NCBI RefSeq assembly: GCF_000205025.1
Contig: NZ_GL883727.1
Span: forward strand, 1-64,000
Reading direction: 5' to 3'
DNA length: 64,000 nucleotides
Origin: Parasutterella excrementihominis YIT 11859
GTDB taxonomy: Bacteria; Pseudomonadota; Gammaproteobacteria; Burkholderiales; Burkholderiaceae_F
In this document: in pieces, positions 35,794 to 44,502 of the stretch
Numbering within the stretch: the first letter of the stretch is position 1
Layout of the letters: each line of letters begins with the position of its first letter
The notes under the pieces: generated by a model
Told to the model about the DNA's origin: nothing
Databases searched by the model: none
Seen by the model: the letters and a program-made list of their open reading frames with translations, nothing else
Position numbers and translations under genes: made by a program

Positions 35794-36768
35794 ATGGCAG
35801 TATTTACTGAGGTTTCTAATACCCAGCTCGATGAGCTTTTGTCTCATTACGACATCGGTCAGGCTCGTTCCCTAAAAGGTATAGCCAGCGGTATTGAAAA
35901 CAGTAATTTTTACTTGGACACCGACAAAGGTAAGTACGTCCTTACCATTTTCGAACGTCTGAACAAAGATCAGCTTCCGTACTATCTTGAACTGACCAGT
36001 CATCTCGGTAAAAAATGCCTTGCAGTAAGTTATCCCATTCCGCGCAAAGATGGCGGCTTGCTTTCCGAAATCAACGGCAAGCCATGCTCCATTGCTCCCT
36101 GCCTCAGCGGAACTTACGTAGAAAAACCTTCTGCCAAGGCTTGCCGTGAAATGGGAGAGATGCTTGCCAAGATGCATAACGCCGTTGAGGACTTTCCGCT
36201 TTCGCAGGAAAACACCAAAGGCTCGGCATTTTGGCTCTCCTCCATGCCGCTGCTTAAACCTTACATTCCCGATCGTCTGTACCAGATGCTCGAAGAAGAA
36301 GTCACGCGTCAGCTGGAGCTTCAAAAATCCCCGGAATATCAAGCCCTTCCGGCCGGTGCCGTCCACGCCGACTTGTTCCGCAATAATGCTTTGATCAACA
36401 AGAACGGCGATGACGAATCTTTGGCAGGCGTCATTGACTTTTATTTTGCGTGCAACGCACCGTTTCTCTATGACCTCGCTGTCACGTTAAATGACTGGAC
36501 GATTGACTTAGAGACCGGAGAATTCGAACCCGAACGCGCTCAAGCCATGCTTGAGGGTTACAACAGCGTTCGTCCTTTAACCGAAGAAGATCACAAGCTC
36601 TGGCAGGATATCCTGTCTGCGGCAGCTCTTCGGTTTTGGGTTTCCCGACTTTACGATTACTATATGCCGAGACCTGCGTCGCTTCTCACCCCGCATGATC
36701 CGGCGCATTTCGAACGTATTCTTAAACTTCGCCGCGAATCCGCGCCTGAAGATTTACCTTGGATTTGA
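35794..36768 (+). CDS. thrB: Homoserine kinase (type II)
   Basis: This enzyme phosphorylates homoserine with ATP in threonine synthesis. It is 324 residues, of the choline-kinase-like type II family used by many Betaproteobacteria rather than the GHMP type. Visible motifs are KGIASGIENSNFYLDTDKGKYVLT (ATP-binding region, split around residues 29-52), HADLFRNNAL near 190 (catalytic loop) and GVIDFYFA near 213 (metal aspartate). It is followed 17 bases later by a membrane-protein gene, an order seen in Burkholderiales close to polA. Confidence 0.92.
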   Translation: MAVFTEVSNTQLDELLSHYDIGQARSLKGIASGIENSNFYLDTDKGKYVLTIFERLNKDQLPYYLELTSHLGKKCLAVSYPIPRKDGGLLSEINGKPCSIAPCLSGTYVEKPSAKACREMGEMLAKMHNAVEDFPLSQENTKGSAFWLSSMPLLKPYIPDRLYQMLEEEVTRQLELQKSPEYQALPAGAVHADLFRNNALINKNGDDESLAGVIDFYFACNAPFLYDLAVTLNDWTIDLETGEFEPERAQAMLEGYNSVRPLTEEDHKLWQDILSAAALRFWVSRLYDYYMPRPASLLTPHDPAHFERILKLRRESAPEDLPWI

Positions 36769-36785
36769 TTTGAAACTTCGTTTTT

Positions 36786-37565
36786 ATGGAAAATTATCAC
36801 CTTCCTTTTAAAACGGGAATGGACTGGCTGCGAGGCGCATGTGTTGTTGTCAAACGTGCGCCCGCAACTGTTTTCGGCATTCTCGGCTGTTACGTGCTTG
36901 CTTTGTTCGTTGCCAACCTGCCTTCCGAGCTTCTCGGACTTTCCTGGCTCGGCGCGATCTTAAGTTCTTTGGTAACGCCTTTCGGGGCCTTGGCTTTTGC
37001 CGCTTGCGGCAGAGAGCTTGCCCGTAATTCCCGCCCGACCCTCTTCTCCTGCTTCGGCGAAGGCTGGAATGACATGGACACTCGTAACAAGCTGATTTTG
37101 TTAGGCTTGATTTACGGTCTCTGCGTTATCGTCATCGGCTTGATCGTGAGCCTCCTGACCTCCGGTGACATCGCACAGTGGAAGAATGCTCAGGGCCAAA
37201 TTGATCCTCAGAGCGTCCTGAGCCATATTCCTTGGCTGGGCTTCATCGTGGGGGCCGTCCTATACGCCATGCTGTTGGGCATCACATGCTTCTCTCCGAT
37301 GCTGATTGCCTGGAAAAAACAGCCTATCGGCAAAGCCTTCTTCTTCAGCCTTGTGGTCTGTTTCAGAAATATCGGCGCCATTGCCTGCCTCGGTCTGCTG
37401 CTTTTTCTGCTGGCTTCCGGCGGAGCAGTTGCCTTCGGCGCCTTGGGCGATCTAGGACAGATCCTGGTCATCCTGTGGGCACTCTTTGTCACAGGACTTT
37501 CTTACAGCTCTCTTTATCCGATGTGGCGTTCGATATTCGAGTCTGAAGTTCCGCCGCTTCATTAA
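36786..37565 (+). CDS. BPSS1780-family membrane protein
   Basis: A 259-residue inner-membrane protein with about six hydrophobic segments, matching the BPSS1780 family of unknown function found in Burkholderiales. The typical start (GMDWLRGACVVVKRAPATVF) and an SPMLIAWKKQPIGKAF segment after the fifth helix are present. It follows thrB by 17 bases, and the linkage thrB-this gene-polA is conserved in the order. The role is unknown. Confidence 0.8.
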   Translation: MENYHLPFKTGMDWLRGACVVVKRAPATVFGILGCYVLALFVANLPSELLGLSWLGAILSSLVTPFGALAFAACGRELARNSRPTLFSCFGEGWNDMDTRNKLILLGLIYGLCVIVIGLIVSLLTSGDIAQWKNAQGQIDPQSVLSHIPWLGFIVGAVLYAMLLGITCFSPMLIAWKKQPIGKAFFFSLVVCFRNIGAIACLGLLLFLLASGGAVAFGALGDLGQILVILWALFVTGLSYSSLYPMWRSIFESEVPPLH

Positions 37566-37654
37566 TGATTCGTTGCACATTCCCGGGCCTGCATCTGCAG
37601 GCCCTTTTGCTTCTCGATTAAGCTATCGAAAACAAGAAATCTTTTGGAGTTGAA

Positions 37655-38071
37655 ATGCGTAACTTAATTCTTTGTCTTGCTCTCGGCGCTGTCGCCTCTT
37701 CCGCTTTTGCGCTGACTAATGAAGATTTGGCTGCCAATACTTGGATGCCGCTCGAAGAACAAACTAAGTCTTCCTGCGAACTTCCGGCCATGATTGATTT
37801 TCATAAAGACGGTACGCTTTCCTCCGAGCCCGGATGCAACAACATGTCCGGCCGCTACAAAATCGGTGAAGACGGAAAGATTGATTTCTCCGAAATGGCC
37901 ATGACCCAGAGAATGTGCGCTAAGGAGTACATGGACCAGGAAATGCGTTTCACCACCATGCTGAATGCAACACACTACATCAAGAAAGATGACAAGCAGC
38001 TGATCCTTCTTGACGGAGACAAGAAAGAAGTCGGTCGTCTGGTTCCCGAAAAAGCCAAAGCCTGCAACTAA
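37655..38071 (+). CDS. META domain protein (HslJ-like), exported
   Basis: A 138-residue protein with a Sec signal peptide (RNLILCLALGAVASSAFA). The mature part is a single META domain: an NTWMPL start, the GTLSSEPGCNNMSGRYKI core with the N-x-(M)-S/G-x-Y pattern, and a TQRMC motif further on. META proteins such as HslJ are linked to envelope stress and resistance to some toxic compounds. It ends in a hairpin shared with polA. Confidence 0.82.
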   Translation: MRNLILCLALGAVASSAFALTNEDLAANTWMPLEEQTKSSCELPAMIDFHKDGTLSSEPGCNNMSGRYKIGEDGKIDFSEMAMTQRMCAKEYMDQEMRFTTMLNATHYIKKDDKQLILLDGDKKEVGRLVPEKAKACN

Positions 38072-38100
38072 TTCATGACCAGGCGCTTTGAGCGCCGTCA

Positions 38101-38136
38101 ACTAAAAACGCTCGGTCGGTCCCGAGCGTTTTTAGT
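38101..38136. terminator. Bidirectional terminator between META gene and polA
   Basis: A 15-bp perfect stem, ACTAAAAACGCTCGG...CCGAGCGTTTTTAGT with a loop of six bases, reaches into the polA stop codon. The A run on one side and the T run on the other serve both convergent genes. Confidence 0.88.
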
Positions 38137-40946
38137 TAGTGAGCGGCTTCCCAGTTGTCTCCGACCCCGACTTCAGCGATCAGAGGAACATGGAGCTCAG
38201 TGACTGAATCCATGATCTTCGGAAGATTTTCTTTAACAAGGTCAACTTCGGCCTCCGGCACTTCCATGATGAGTTCATCGTGAATTTGGAGAATGAGTTT
38301 GCTCTTAAGGCCTTTCTCTTCAATCCATTTTTGAACCGCAATCATCGACAGCTTGATCAGGTCCGCAGCCGTCCCCTGCATCGGCGCGTTAATCGCAGCT
38401 CTTTCTGCCGCGGCGCGACGAGCACCGCCCGCATGGATCTCCGGGAGCCACAGCCTTCTGCCGAAGGTTGTTTCGACGTAACCCTGGCGATCGGCTAAAG
38501 CTCTTGTCCTTTCCATGTAGTCATGAACACCTGGAAAACGAGCAAAGAATTTGTTGATGTAATTCTTAGCCTCGTCTCTTCCGATGCCGAGGTTCTTTGC
38601 CAAACCGAACGGACTCATGCCGTACATCAAACCGAAGTTAATCACTTTGGCAATACGGCGGTCATTCGGTGTGACCTTGTCCCTTTCCTTTCCGAATACT
38701 TCCGCCGCTGTCGCACGGTGAATGTCCTCATTGTTCTTAAAGGCCTCAACCAAGCGCTTATCGGCTGACAAATGCGCCATGATGCGCAGTTCGATCTGAG
38801 AATAGTCAGCGCTGATCAATTTGCAGCCGGATGCCGAGATGAATGCTTCGCGAACTTTGCGGCCTTCTTCGGTTCGAATCGGAATATTCTGAAGATTCGG
38901 ATTCGTGGAAGACAAACGTCCTGTCACAGCGACCGCTTGTTCGAAGGTCGTGTGGACTCTTCCGTCTTTGGGATCGACCATCTTCGGAAGTTTTTCCGTA
39001 TAAGTCGTCACGAGTTTTGTGATCGTGCGGTACTCCAAGGCGATCTTTGCCAAGGGATAATTTTCAGCCAGTTCAGAAAGAACTTCTTCGCTGGTGGAAT
39101 AATTCCCAGAGATCGTCTTTTTCGGTTTCGCACCCTCGAGAACAACACCCATCTTGTCGAACAAAATCTCGCCAAGCTGTTTCGGGCTGGACAGCTTGAA
39201 ATTTTCCCCGGCAACTTCAAAGGCCTGCTCTTCCAATTCTCTGGCTTTCGTATTTAGCTGGGCTGTCTGCTGATCCAAGAGTTTCGTATCGATAAGCACG
39301 CCATTTTGTTCCATTTTGAAAAGAACATCTGACAAAGGCATTTCAATATCACGGTAAATTTTCTCAAGTTTCGCGTCGTCAGACAATGCTTTCTTAAAGA
39401 GACGATTTAACCGGCTGACGATAAAGACTCTTTCCGAAGCAAATTCAGCTGCCTTTTCGACAGAAACTTGGGAAAAAGACAGTTTTTTGGCGCCTTTTCC
39501 TAAGAGTTCTTCTTCCCCTCTTAATTCATATTTAAGCCAATTGGCTGCAAGTTTTTCTATAGTGTGAGAACGATGGGCCTCTAAAACATAGCTTTCCAGC
39601 ATTACGTCATCGGAGACACCGGCGAGATTAATACCGACATTGGCGAAGACGTGTTTCATGTACTTGGTGTCATAACCGCATTTAATCGGTTTCTTATGTT
39701 CAAGCACCCTTCCGAAGATCTCTTTAAAAGTACCTAGAGTAAGACCTTGAGCTAAAAGGACATCGTTGTCGATCGGAACGTAACTCGTCTTGCCGTCCGT
39801 AGTTCCGAAAGCAACGCCGACCGGCATATATTCCTGCTGAGATGATCCGTCCGCTAAGACATAAAATTCAAAGCCGTCCTTGGTGACCAAATCTTCAAGA
39901 TGTGCGGCCAGCTCTTTAGCTTTTGCCTTATCAGTAATGATTTCAAGCGTTCTTTCGGTTTCGGATTCTTGTTCCTGTGAGAACAAATCCAAAGTATCGC
40001 CTTCAACAGGAGCAGCTCCGACCGCAGCTCTCTTTTGAGCCGTTGTTGAAGTTTCTAAAGGTTTGACTTCACCGGGTACATCCGTTTTCTTTAGTTCTTT
40101 AGCCCAGCTTCTGAATTCCAGCTTGTTGTAGTAATCCAAAAGTTCGGTGCGGTTCGGCGTCTTTAACTTCAAAGACTCTAAGGAAGGAACTTCTGCCGAT
40201 AAGTCAGCATCAGTCTTGATCGTGACTAGCTGACGGGCAATCGGAAGAAAGCCCAAAGCCGAACGAAGATTTTCACCGATCTTGCCTTTCACTTTTTCTG
40301 CGTTTTCGATCACGCCGTCCACTGAGCCGAATTCAGTGATCCATTTAGCAGCGGTCTTTTCTCCGCACTTGGGAACGCCCGGAACGTTATCGATCTTATC
40401 GCCCATAAGGGCGAGGAAATCGATGATCTTTTCCGGAGGTACTCCGAACTTCTTCTCAACGCCCTCACTGTTTAGCCAGCTGTTGTCCTTGCCCATCGTA
40501 TTCACAAGGAGAACATTGTCATTGACGAGCTGAGCAAAGTCTTTGTCGCCGGTGGCGATAACGACATTGAAGCCCTCTGCTACGGCTTTTTTCGTCAATG
40601 TTCCAATGGTGTCATCGGCTTCTATTCCGGGAATCTGAAGGAAAGGAATGCCTTCTTTTTGAACACCCTCAAAAATCAGCGGTATTTGCACGGAAAGGTC
40701 TTCCGGCATCGGAGGACGATTGGCCTTGTAGTCAGGATAGATATCCGAACGGAAAGTTTTTCCTTTCGGATCAACCACACACGCAACATAGTCCGTAGGT
40801 ACATCCTTCATCAATACTCTGAGCATCGAGAGGAAGCCGCGAATCGCATTCGTGGGCGTGCCGGTCGATGTCGATAAAGGAGGCAGCGCGTGGTAAGCAC
40901 GAAAAATAAAGTTTGAACCGTCAATAAGAAGAAGCGTTTTTTTCAA
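38136..40946 (-). CDS. polA: DNA polymerase I
   Basis: PolA fills gaps and removes RNA primers. The protein is 936 residues from a TTG start at 40946, chosen because AAGGA lies seven bases upstream and the 5'-3' exonuclease domain begins there (LLLIDGSNFIFRAYHALPPL). The polymerase motifs are intact: DYSQIELRIMAHLS (motif A), RRIAKVINFGLMYG (motif B) and QIHDELIMEVP (motif C). The middle 3'-5' exonuclease domain keeps its fold (GYDTKYMKHVF, DDVMLESYVL) but the acidic residues of ExoI, ExoII and ExoIII are not found, so proofreading is probably lost. The upstream in-frame ATG adds 24 residues unlike PolA. Confidence 0.95.
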   Translation of the reverse strand: MKKTLLLIDGSNFIFRAYHALPPLSTSTGTPTNAIRGFLSMLRVLMKDVPTDYVACVVDPKGKTFRSDIYPDYKANRPPMPEDLSVQIPLIFEGVQKEGIPFLQIPGIEADDTIGTLTKKAVAEGFNVVIATGDKDFAQLVNDNVLLVNTMGKDNSWLNSEGVEKKFGVPPEKIIDFLALMGDKIDNVPGVPKCGEKTAAKWITEFGSVDGVIENAEKVKGKIGENLRSALGFLPIARQLVTIKTDADLSAEVPSLESLKLKTPNRTELLDYYNKLEFRSWAKELKKTDVPGEVKPLETSTTAQKRAAVGAAPVEGDTLDLFSQEQESETERTLEIITDKAKAKELAAHLEDLVTKDGFEFYVLADGSSQQEYMPVGVAFGTTDGKTSYVPIDNDVLLAQGLTLGTFKEIFGRVLEHKKPIKCGYDTKYMKHVFANVGINLAGVSDDVMLESYVLEAHRSHTIEKLAANWLKYELRGEEELLGKGAKKLSFSQVSVEKAAEFASERVFIVSRLNRLFKKALSDDAKLEKIYRDIEMPLSDVLFKMEQNGVLIDTKLLDQQTAQLNTKARELEEQAFEVAGENFKLSSPKQLGEILFDKMGVVLEGAKPKKTISGNYSTSEEVLSELAENYPLAKIALEYRTITKLVTTYTEKLPKMVDPKDGRVHTTFEQAVAVTGRLSSTNPNLQNIPIRTEEGRKVREAFISASGCKLISADYSQIELRIMAHLSADKRLVEAFKNNEDIHRATAAEVFGKERDKVTPNDRRIAKVINFGLMYGMSPFGLAKNLGIGRDEAKNYINKFFARFPGVHDYMERTRALADRQGYVETTFGRRLWLPEIHAGGARRAAAERAAINAPMQGTAADLIKLSMIAVQKWIEEKGLKSKLILQIHDELIMEVPEAEVDLVKENLPKIMDSVTELHVPLIAEVGVGDNWEAAH

Positions 40947-41487
40947 GATAAGGTCCTTTTCCCTAACTACAACGGGTGCACCGAACATAAGTTGAAAGAG
41001 TACCAAAGGATGGCCCACTCGGTACGAAATTCTGCCAATTATGGACAGTTATTCAGTTTGTGTGAACCGAGATCTTAAGCCACTAAAGACATCAACGATA
41101 AGGAAAATAATTGTCTAGAGAGGCTCATTTGAAAAAGTATTCCTTTGAGCCTCAGTATCTAAACTTGCCTACCAAAAGCAGGATATAGAAACCGGAAACT
41201 GATCAATTTAATTTATTGCTTTAAAAGAAATCAGACTTGAAATTTTGCCCAGATGAACTGCAGAACTATCATGAGGAAGCGATTATCTCGGTAAATTCCA
41301 ATAGCCGATTGTTTTCATTCGATTTTAAATAAAACAGTTTAGGAGAGAGACAAACTTAATTCGGTCACATTATTCTTTAAAAATAAATTTGAATTAAATA
41401 AATATCTCTATATCGCTTATAATCATCAACAGATAATCTTATTATCTAATTTTATTTTGTTATTTCTTTTTATCAATCGGTGTCCAA
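40947..41487. other. Gene-free AT-rich stretch between polA and the H-NS gene
   Basis: No gene is supported here. AT content rises steadily toward the H-NS gene, and the last 100 bases are almost all A and T, as is usual for H-NS promoters that bind their own product. No unambiguous -35/-10 pair was chosen. Confidence 0.6.
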
Positions 41488-41850
41488 ATGGCAACTTTAG
41501 AAGATCTGATTCGTCAAAAACAAGAATTAGAAAAAGAAATTGAAGAAGTTACTCGCCGCGAACGTATTAACGCCATTAATACTTGCCGAGAATTGATTCA
41601 AAAATTCGACCTTCAGCCTGCAGAAATCGGGCTTAAAAAACTTATGCGCAAAGGCGCAATGATCCCGAAATTCATGGGACCCAAAGGCGAAACTTGGACG
41701 GGGCGCGGCCGCAAACCTATTTGGCTCCAGCAGGCTGAGCTTGAAGGCAAGAGCCTTGAGGATTTCCGTATTACTTCCCCCGTTGCAATGGAAGAAGACG
41801 AAGAAGCTCGCTTAGAAGAACTGACTCGACCCGACAACGTTAAAGCCTAA
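41488..41850 (+). CDS. H-NS family nucleoid protein
   Basis: A 120-residue H-NS-type protein that binds curved AT-rich DNA and silences acquired genes. The N-terminal half is a coiled coil for oligomerisation (LIRQKQELEKEIEEV). The C-terminal DNA-binding motif is TWTGRGRKPIWLQQA (about residues 70-84), the AT-hook-like loop of the family. The last 20 residues form an acidic tail. Both defence islands in this window are AT-rich and are plausible targets, but that is inference. It is a monocistronic gene with its own terminator. Confidence 0.92.
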   Translation: MATLEDLIRQKQELEKEIEEVTRRERINAINTCRELIQKFDLQPAEIGLKKLMRKGAMIPKFMGPKGETWTGRGRKPIWLQQAELEGKSLEDFRITSPVAMEEDEEARLEELTRPDNVKA

Positions 41851-41870
41851 TCGCATTGCTTTATCATCAA

Positions 41871-41903
41871 AACCGCAGTGAAAATTTTCTCTGCGGTTTT
41901 TTC
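41871..41903 (+). terminator. Rho-independent terminator of the H-NS gene
   Basis: AACCGCAG...CTGCGGTT (8-bp stem, 12-base loop) followed by TTTTCTT, 20 bases after the stop codon. Confidence 0.88.
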
Positions 41904-42501
41904 TTACTACTATTAAACACGACTTTTTAAGTCTTTGAAATTAATTAGTCGTTGAGATCTTGGTTTAAAGATTTTTGAACACTTAAAATTTCTTTCGTTT
42001 CTCCGGAGACACTTATCGTCGGACCAACAAACAAATATTTCCGATAAAAGATACCATTATCTAATCAGCCTCTTTAAAAAGAGTATCCGAGTCAGACTCC
42101 TTCTCTCTGCTTTACCTGTTCTTTTATATTTGAATCTATGATCGAAGGGTCATTATCAGTTTGGTTTTAATTAGACTTCTGATATGCGTAAGTTATTCGA
42201 TCCTTATTTTTTACTTCATTTAATTCAAAAAGTAGCAAATCTCTCAGAAGTTAAAGAATAATAATTTGTCTGAGCATTTAATCACGAGAGATAATTGTTA
42301 ATACCGTTCAATCATTCTTCTAGATTCAGCATTAGAGGATCAAAAACATAAACAGTTTCCAATCTCTCGCACTCCTAGATCCGCCAGGAACATAACCGAT
42401 ATCTGCTTGCAGATCTTGCAAATGTAATTGGTGGTAATACTATTGCCCAACTGACTATTAACGTCTAAGCTCGAGCCATTCCTAAAGGAGGATGATTAAA
42501 A
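41904..42501. other. Gene-free stretch upstream of the M20 amidohydrolase
   Basis: About 600 bases without a supportable gene. It is AT-rich with scattered stop codons in all frames. The right end holds the amidohydrolase ribosome site (AAAGGAGG). No terminator, repeat or structured RNA was recognised. Confidence 0.55.
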
Positions 42502-43716
42502 ATGATTGAACCCGTAGCAAAAGACAAGTGCCTTCCGGAGCTCGTAGCTCTTTTCCCGGAATTAGTCGCTCACCGTCACGATATCCATCAGCATCCTGAC
42601 TGCGGCTTCGAAACTCAAAGAACCATCGGAAAAATCAAGGAATTCCTTGAAAAACACAATGTTTCTCCCAAAGACATGGATGACACCACTTGCCCCGGCT
42701 CTTTGTTCGTCGAAATTAAAGGCAATCAGCCCGGCAAGACCATCGGTTTCCGCGCTGACATCGACGCACTCAAGATGAAAGATCTTAGCGGAAAAGAATG
42801 GAGCTCCCAGATTGACGGTCAGGCTCACGCCTGCGGCCACGACGGTCACCAGACCTGGCTCATGGGTGCGGCTGCATACATGGCTGAACATAGAGATTTC
42901 CCCGGTACGCTCGTCTGTGTTTTCCAGGGCGCCGAAGAAATCGGTAAAGGAGCCGAAAGCGTCGTGCAGTCCGGTTTCCTCGACAAGTACAAAGTTAAGG
43001 AAATGTACGGTGCGCACGATGAGCCCTTCTTAAAGAAAGGTCAGATCGGCTTCAAAGTCGGCCACCTGCAGGCGGCATCCGATACTTTTGCGGTTAAGTT
43101 CATTGGTGCCGGCACACACGGCGGCCGTCCTCATCAAGGTGCCGATCCGATTCCTGCCCTCTCCGAAATGTACCTGGCAATGCAGACAATTGTTTCCAGA
43201 AAGGTTGATCCTCTGGAAAGTGCCGTCGTTTCCGTCTGCTTTATGAATGCCGGAACTTTCGGAACATTTAATGTGCTTCCCGGCGAAGCTGTCATGGGCG
43301 GCACCGTTCGTACTTTCCTTCCAGAAGTTCGGGATTTGGTCGAAAACACGATCAAGCGTATGGCAGAAGGCATCGCCATGGCCCACGGCCTGAAAGCTGA
43401 AGTCAGCTACGAACGTCTTATCTCTTCAGTGAATAACGACGAACGTCTGACCAAAGAAGGCGTCCGCATCGCTCAGGATCTGTTGGGTAAAGACAAAATT
43501 TTCCCCGACTTTAAGCCCTTCATGTCCAGCGAAGACTTCTCCGTCTATCAGGAAAAAGTGCCTGCAACCATTTGCAGAATTGGTATTGCCGACGAAAACC
43601 ACACGGTTCCGCTTCATAATCCGAAGTTTGATTTCAATGATGAAGTGCTTCCGCTGGCAAGTACTTTATTTGTGAAAATTGCCCAGGCCCGCTTGAAAGC
43701 ATTAAGCGAAGAATAG
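42502..43716 (+). CDS. M20 family amidohydrolase (hippurate-hydrolase-like)
   Basis: A 404-residue cytoplasmic metal-dependent amidohydrolase that would remove acyl groups from amino acids. Motifs: FRADIDALKM, ACGHDGHQTWLMGAA (metal Cys/His/Asp, around residue 110), FQGAEEIGKGA (catalytic glutamates, near 140), GAHDEPF near 172, and a C-terminal MSSEDFSVY histidine/glutamate region. A lid domain lies in between (GAGTHGGRPHQGADP). It has a strong AAAGGAGG ribosome site. A second enzyme of the same superfamily lies at 61733, but the two are only distantly alike. Confidence 0.9.
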   Translation: MIEPVAKDKCLPELVALFPELVAHRHDIHQHPDCGFETQRTIGKIKEFLEKHNVSPKDMDDTTCPGSLFVEIKGNQPGKTIGFRADIDALKMKDLSGKEWSSQIDGQAHACGHDGHQTWLMGAAAYMAEHRDFPGTLVCVFQGAEEIGKGAESVVQSGFLDKYKVKEMYGAHDEPFLKKGQIGFKVGHLQAASDTFAVKFIGAGTHGGRPHQGADPIPALSEMYLAMQTIVSRKVDPLESAVVSVCFMNAGTFGTFNVLPGEAVMGGTVRTFLPEVRDLVENTIKRMAEGIAMAHGLKAEVSYERLISSVNNDERLTKEGVRIAQDLLGKDKIFPDFKPFMSSEDFSVYQEKVPATICRIGIADENHTVPLHNPKFDFNDEVLPLASTLFVKIAQARLKALSEE

Positions 43717-43738
43717 CGGGCTTCAAAACCAAATCTGA

Positions 43739-43771
43739 CGGCTCTGCATTGAAAGATGCAGAGCCGTTTTC
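43739..43771 (+). terminator. Rho-independent terminator of the amidohydrolase gene
   Basis: CGGCTCTGCAT-TGAAAG-ATGCAGAGCCG (11-bp stem) followed by TTTTC, just after the stop codon. Confidence 0.9.
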
Positions 43772-43889
43772 TTTGTTAGAAACCGCTAAGACGCAATATA
43801 CAGAAAGACAGAAAGGCGCTGAAGAAGCGCCTGCACAAGAACCGCAGAGCCCGTCTGCGGTAACCGTCACGAAGTTTTCAAACAGCTAA

Positions 43890-44075
43890 TCAGTGCGTTG
43901 TTTGATGGAAAAGATCATTCAACTCCGGATGATCTTTTAAATCCAATTTTCCGCGTGTCTGATAGCGCTGAAAGCCCAACATAAAGAGGCAGCGTCTGCG
44001 GCTGCAGCTCAAAGAGACAGATGTCTGATGGGGCGTAAACTTGGGGCAACGATGCTTGGCTCCGATTCTGTTCAC
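43890..44075 (-). CDS. Small Cys/Arg-rich protein, hypothetical
   Basis: A 61-codon frame starting at a GTG with AGGAG seven bases upstream. The product has three cysteines and many basic residues in its first half (HRCPKFTPHQ, SCSRRRCLF) and a more acidic end (LDLKDHPELNDLF). The amino-acid make-up and codon choice look more like a gene than chance. No family was recognised, and no other gene is close on this strand. It may be a lineage-specific small protein. Confidence 0.42.
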   Translation of the reverse strand: MNRIGAKHRCPKFTPHQTSVSLSCSRRRCLFMLGFQRYQTRGKLDLKDHPELNDLFHQTTH

Positions 44076-44502
44076 AATGATCTCCTAAATCGCGTGCAAA
44101 TCATAAACACTTCAAATTTGAAAATACGACCGCTTGAAGCAGAAATCTTTTCTAATTATGTCACTTCTATGACACTTCAAAATTAATCAATCAGTTAGGA
44201 AAATCCTTAAGAATTGCAACCAAATTTTTATGGAATAACAAACTTTAGTTGTCTTATCTGACAAGAAGAGAAAGTCGATAATTTTGCTTCAGGATTAACG
44301 AGAACAAGTTGCGTCAATGAGCGAAATACAGCCTGTTTAAAAAAGCTCACGCTAAATATTCCGAATAACTCCAAGAACTTAAGGCTTTTGGGCAATTTTT
44401 TGCCTTTTCCGCTTGTAGACGCTGTGAATGCTCTTCGTTAGAATAGCGAAAATATTATCGTTGTTAACCCTGACAAAAACAAAAAAGGACTGATCGACCG
44501 AA
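44076..44502. other. Gene-free stretch upstream of the Fic-like gene
   Basis: No gene is supported. The sequence is AT-rich with no clear hairpin. A promoter for the Fic-like gene is expected in the last 100 bases, but no unambiguous boxes were picked. Confidence 0.5.
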
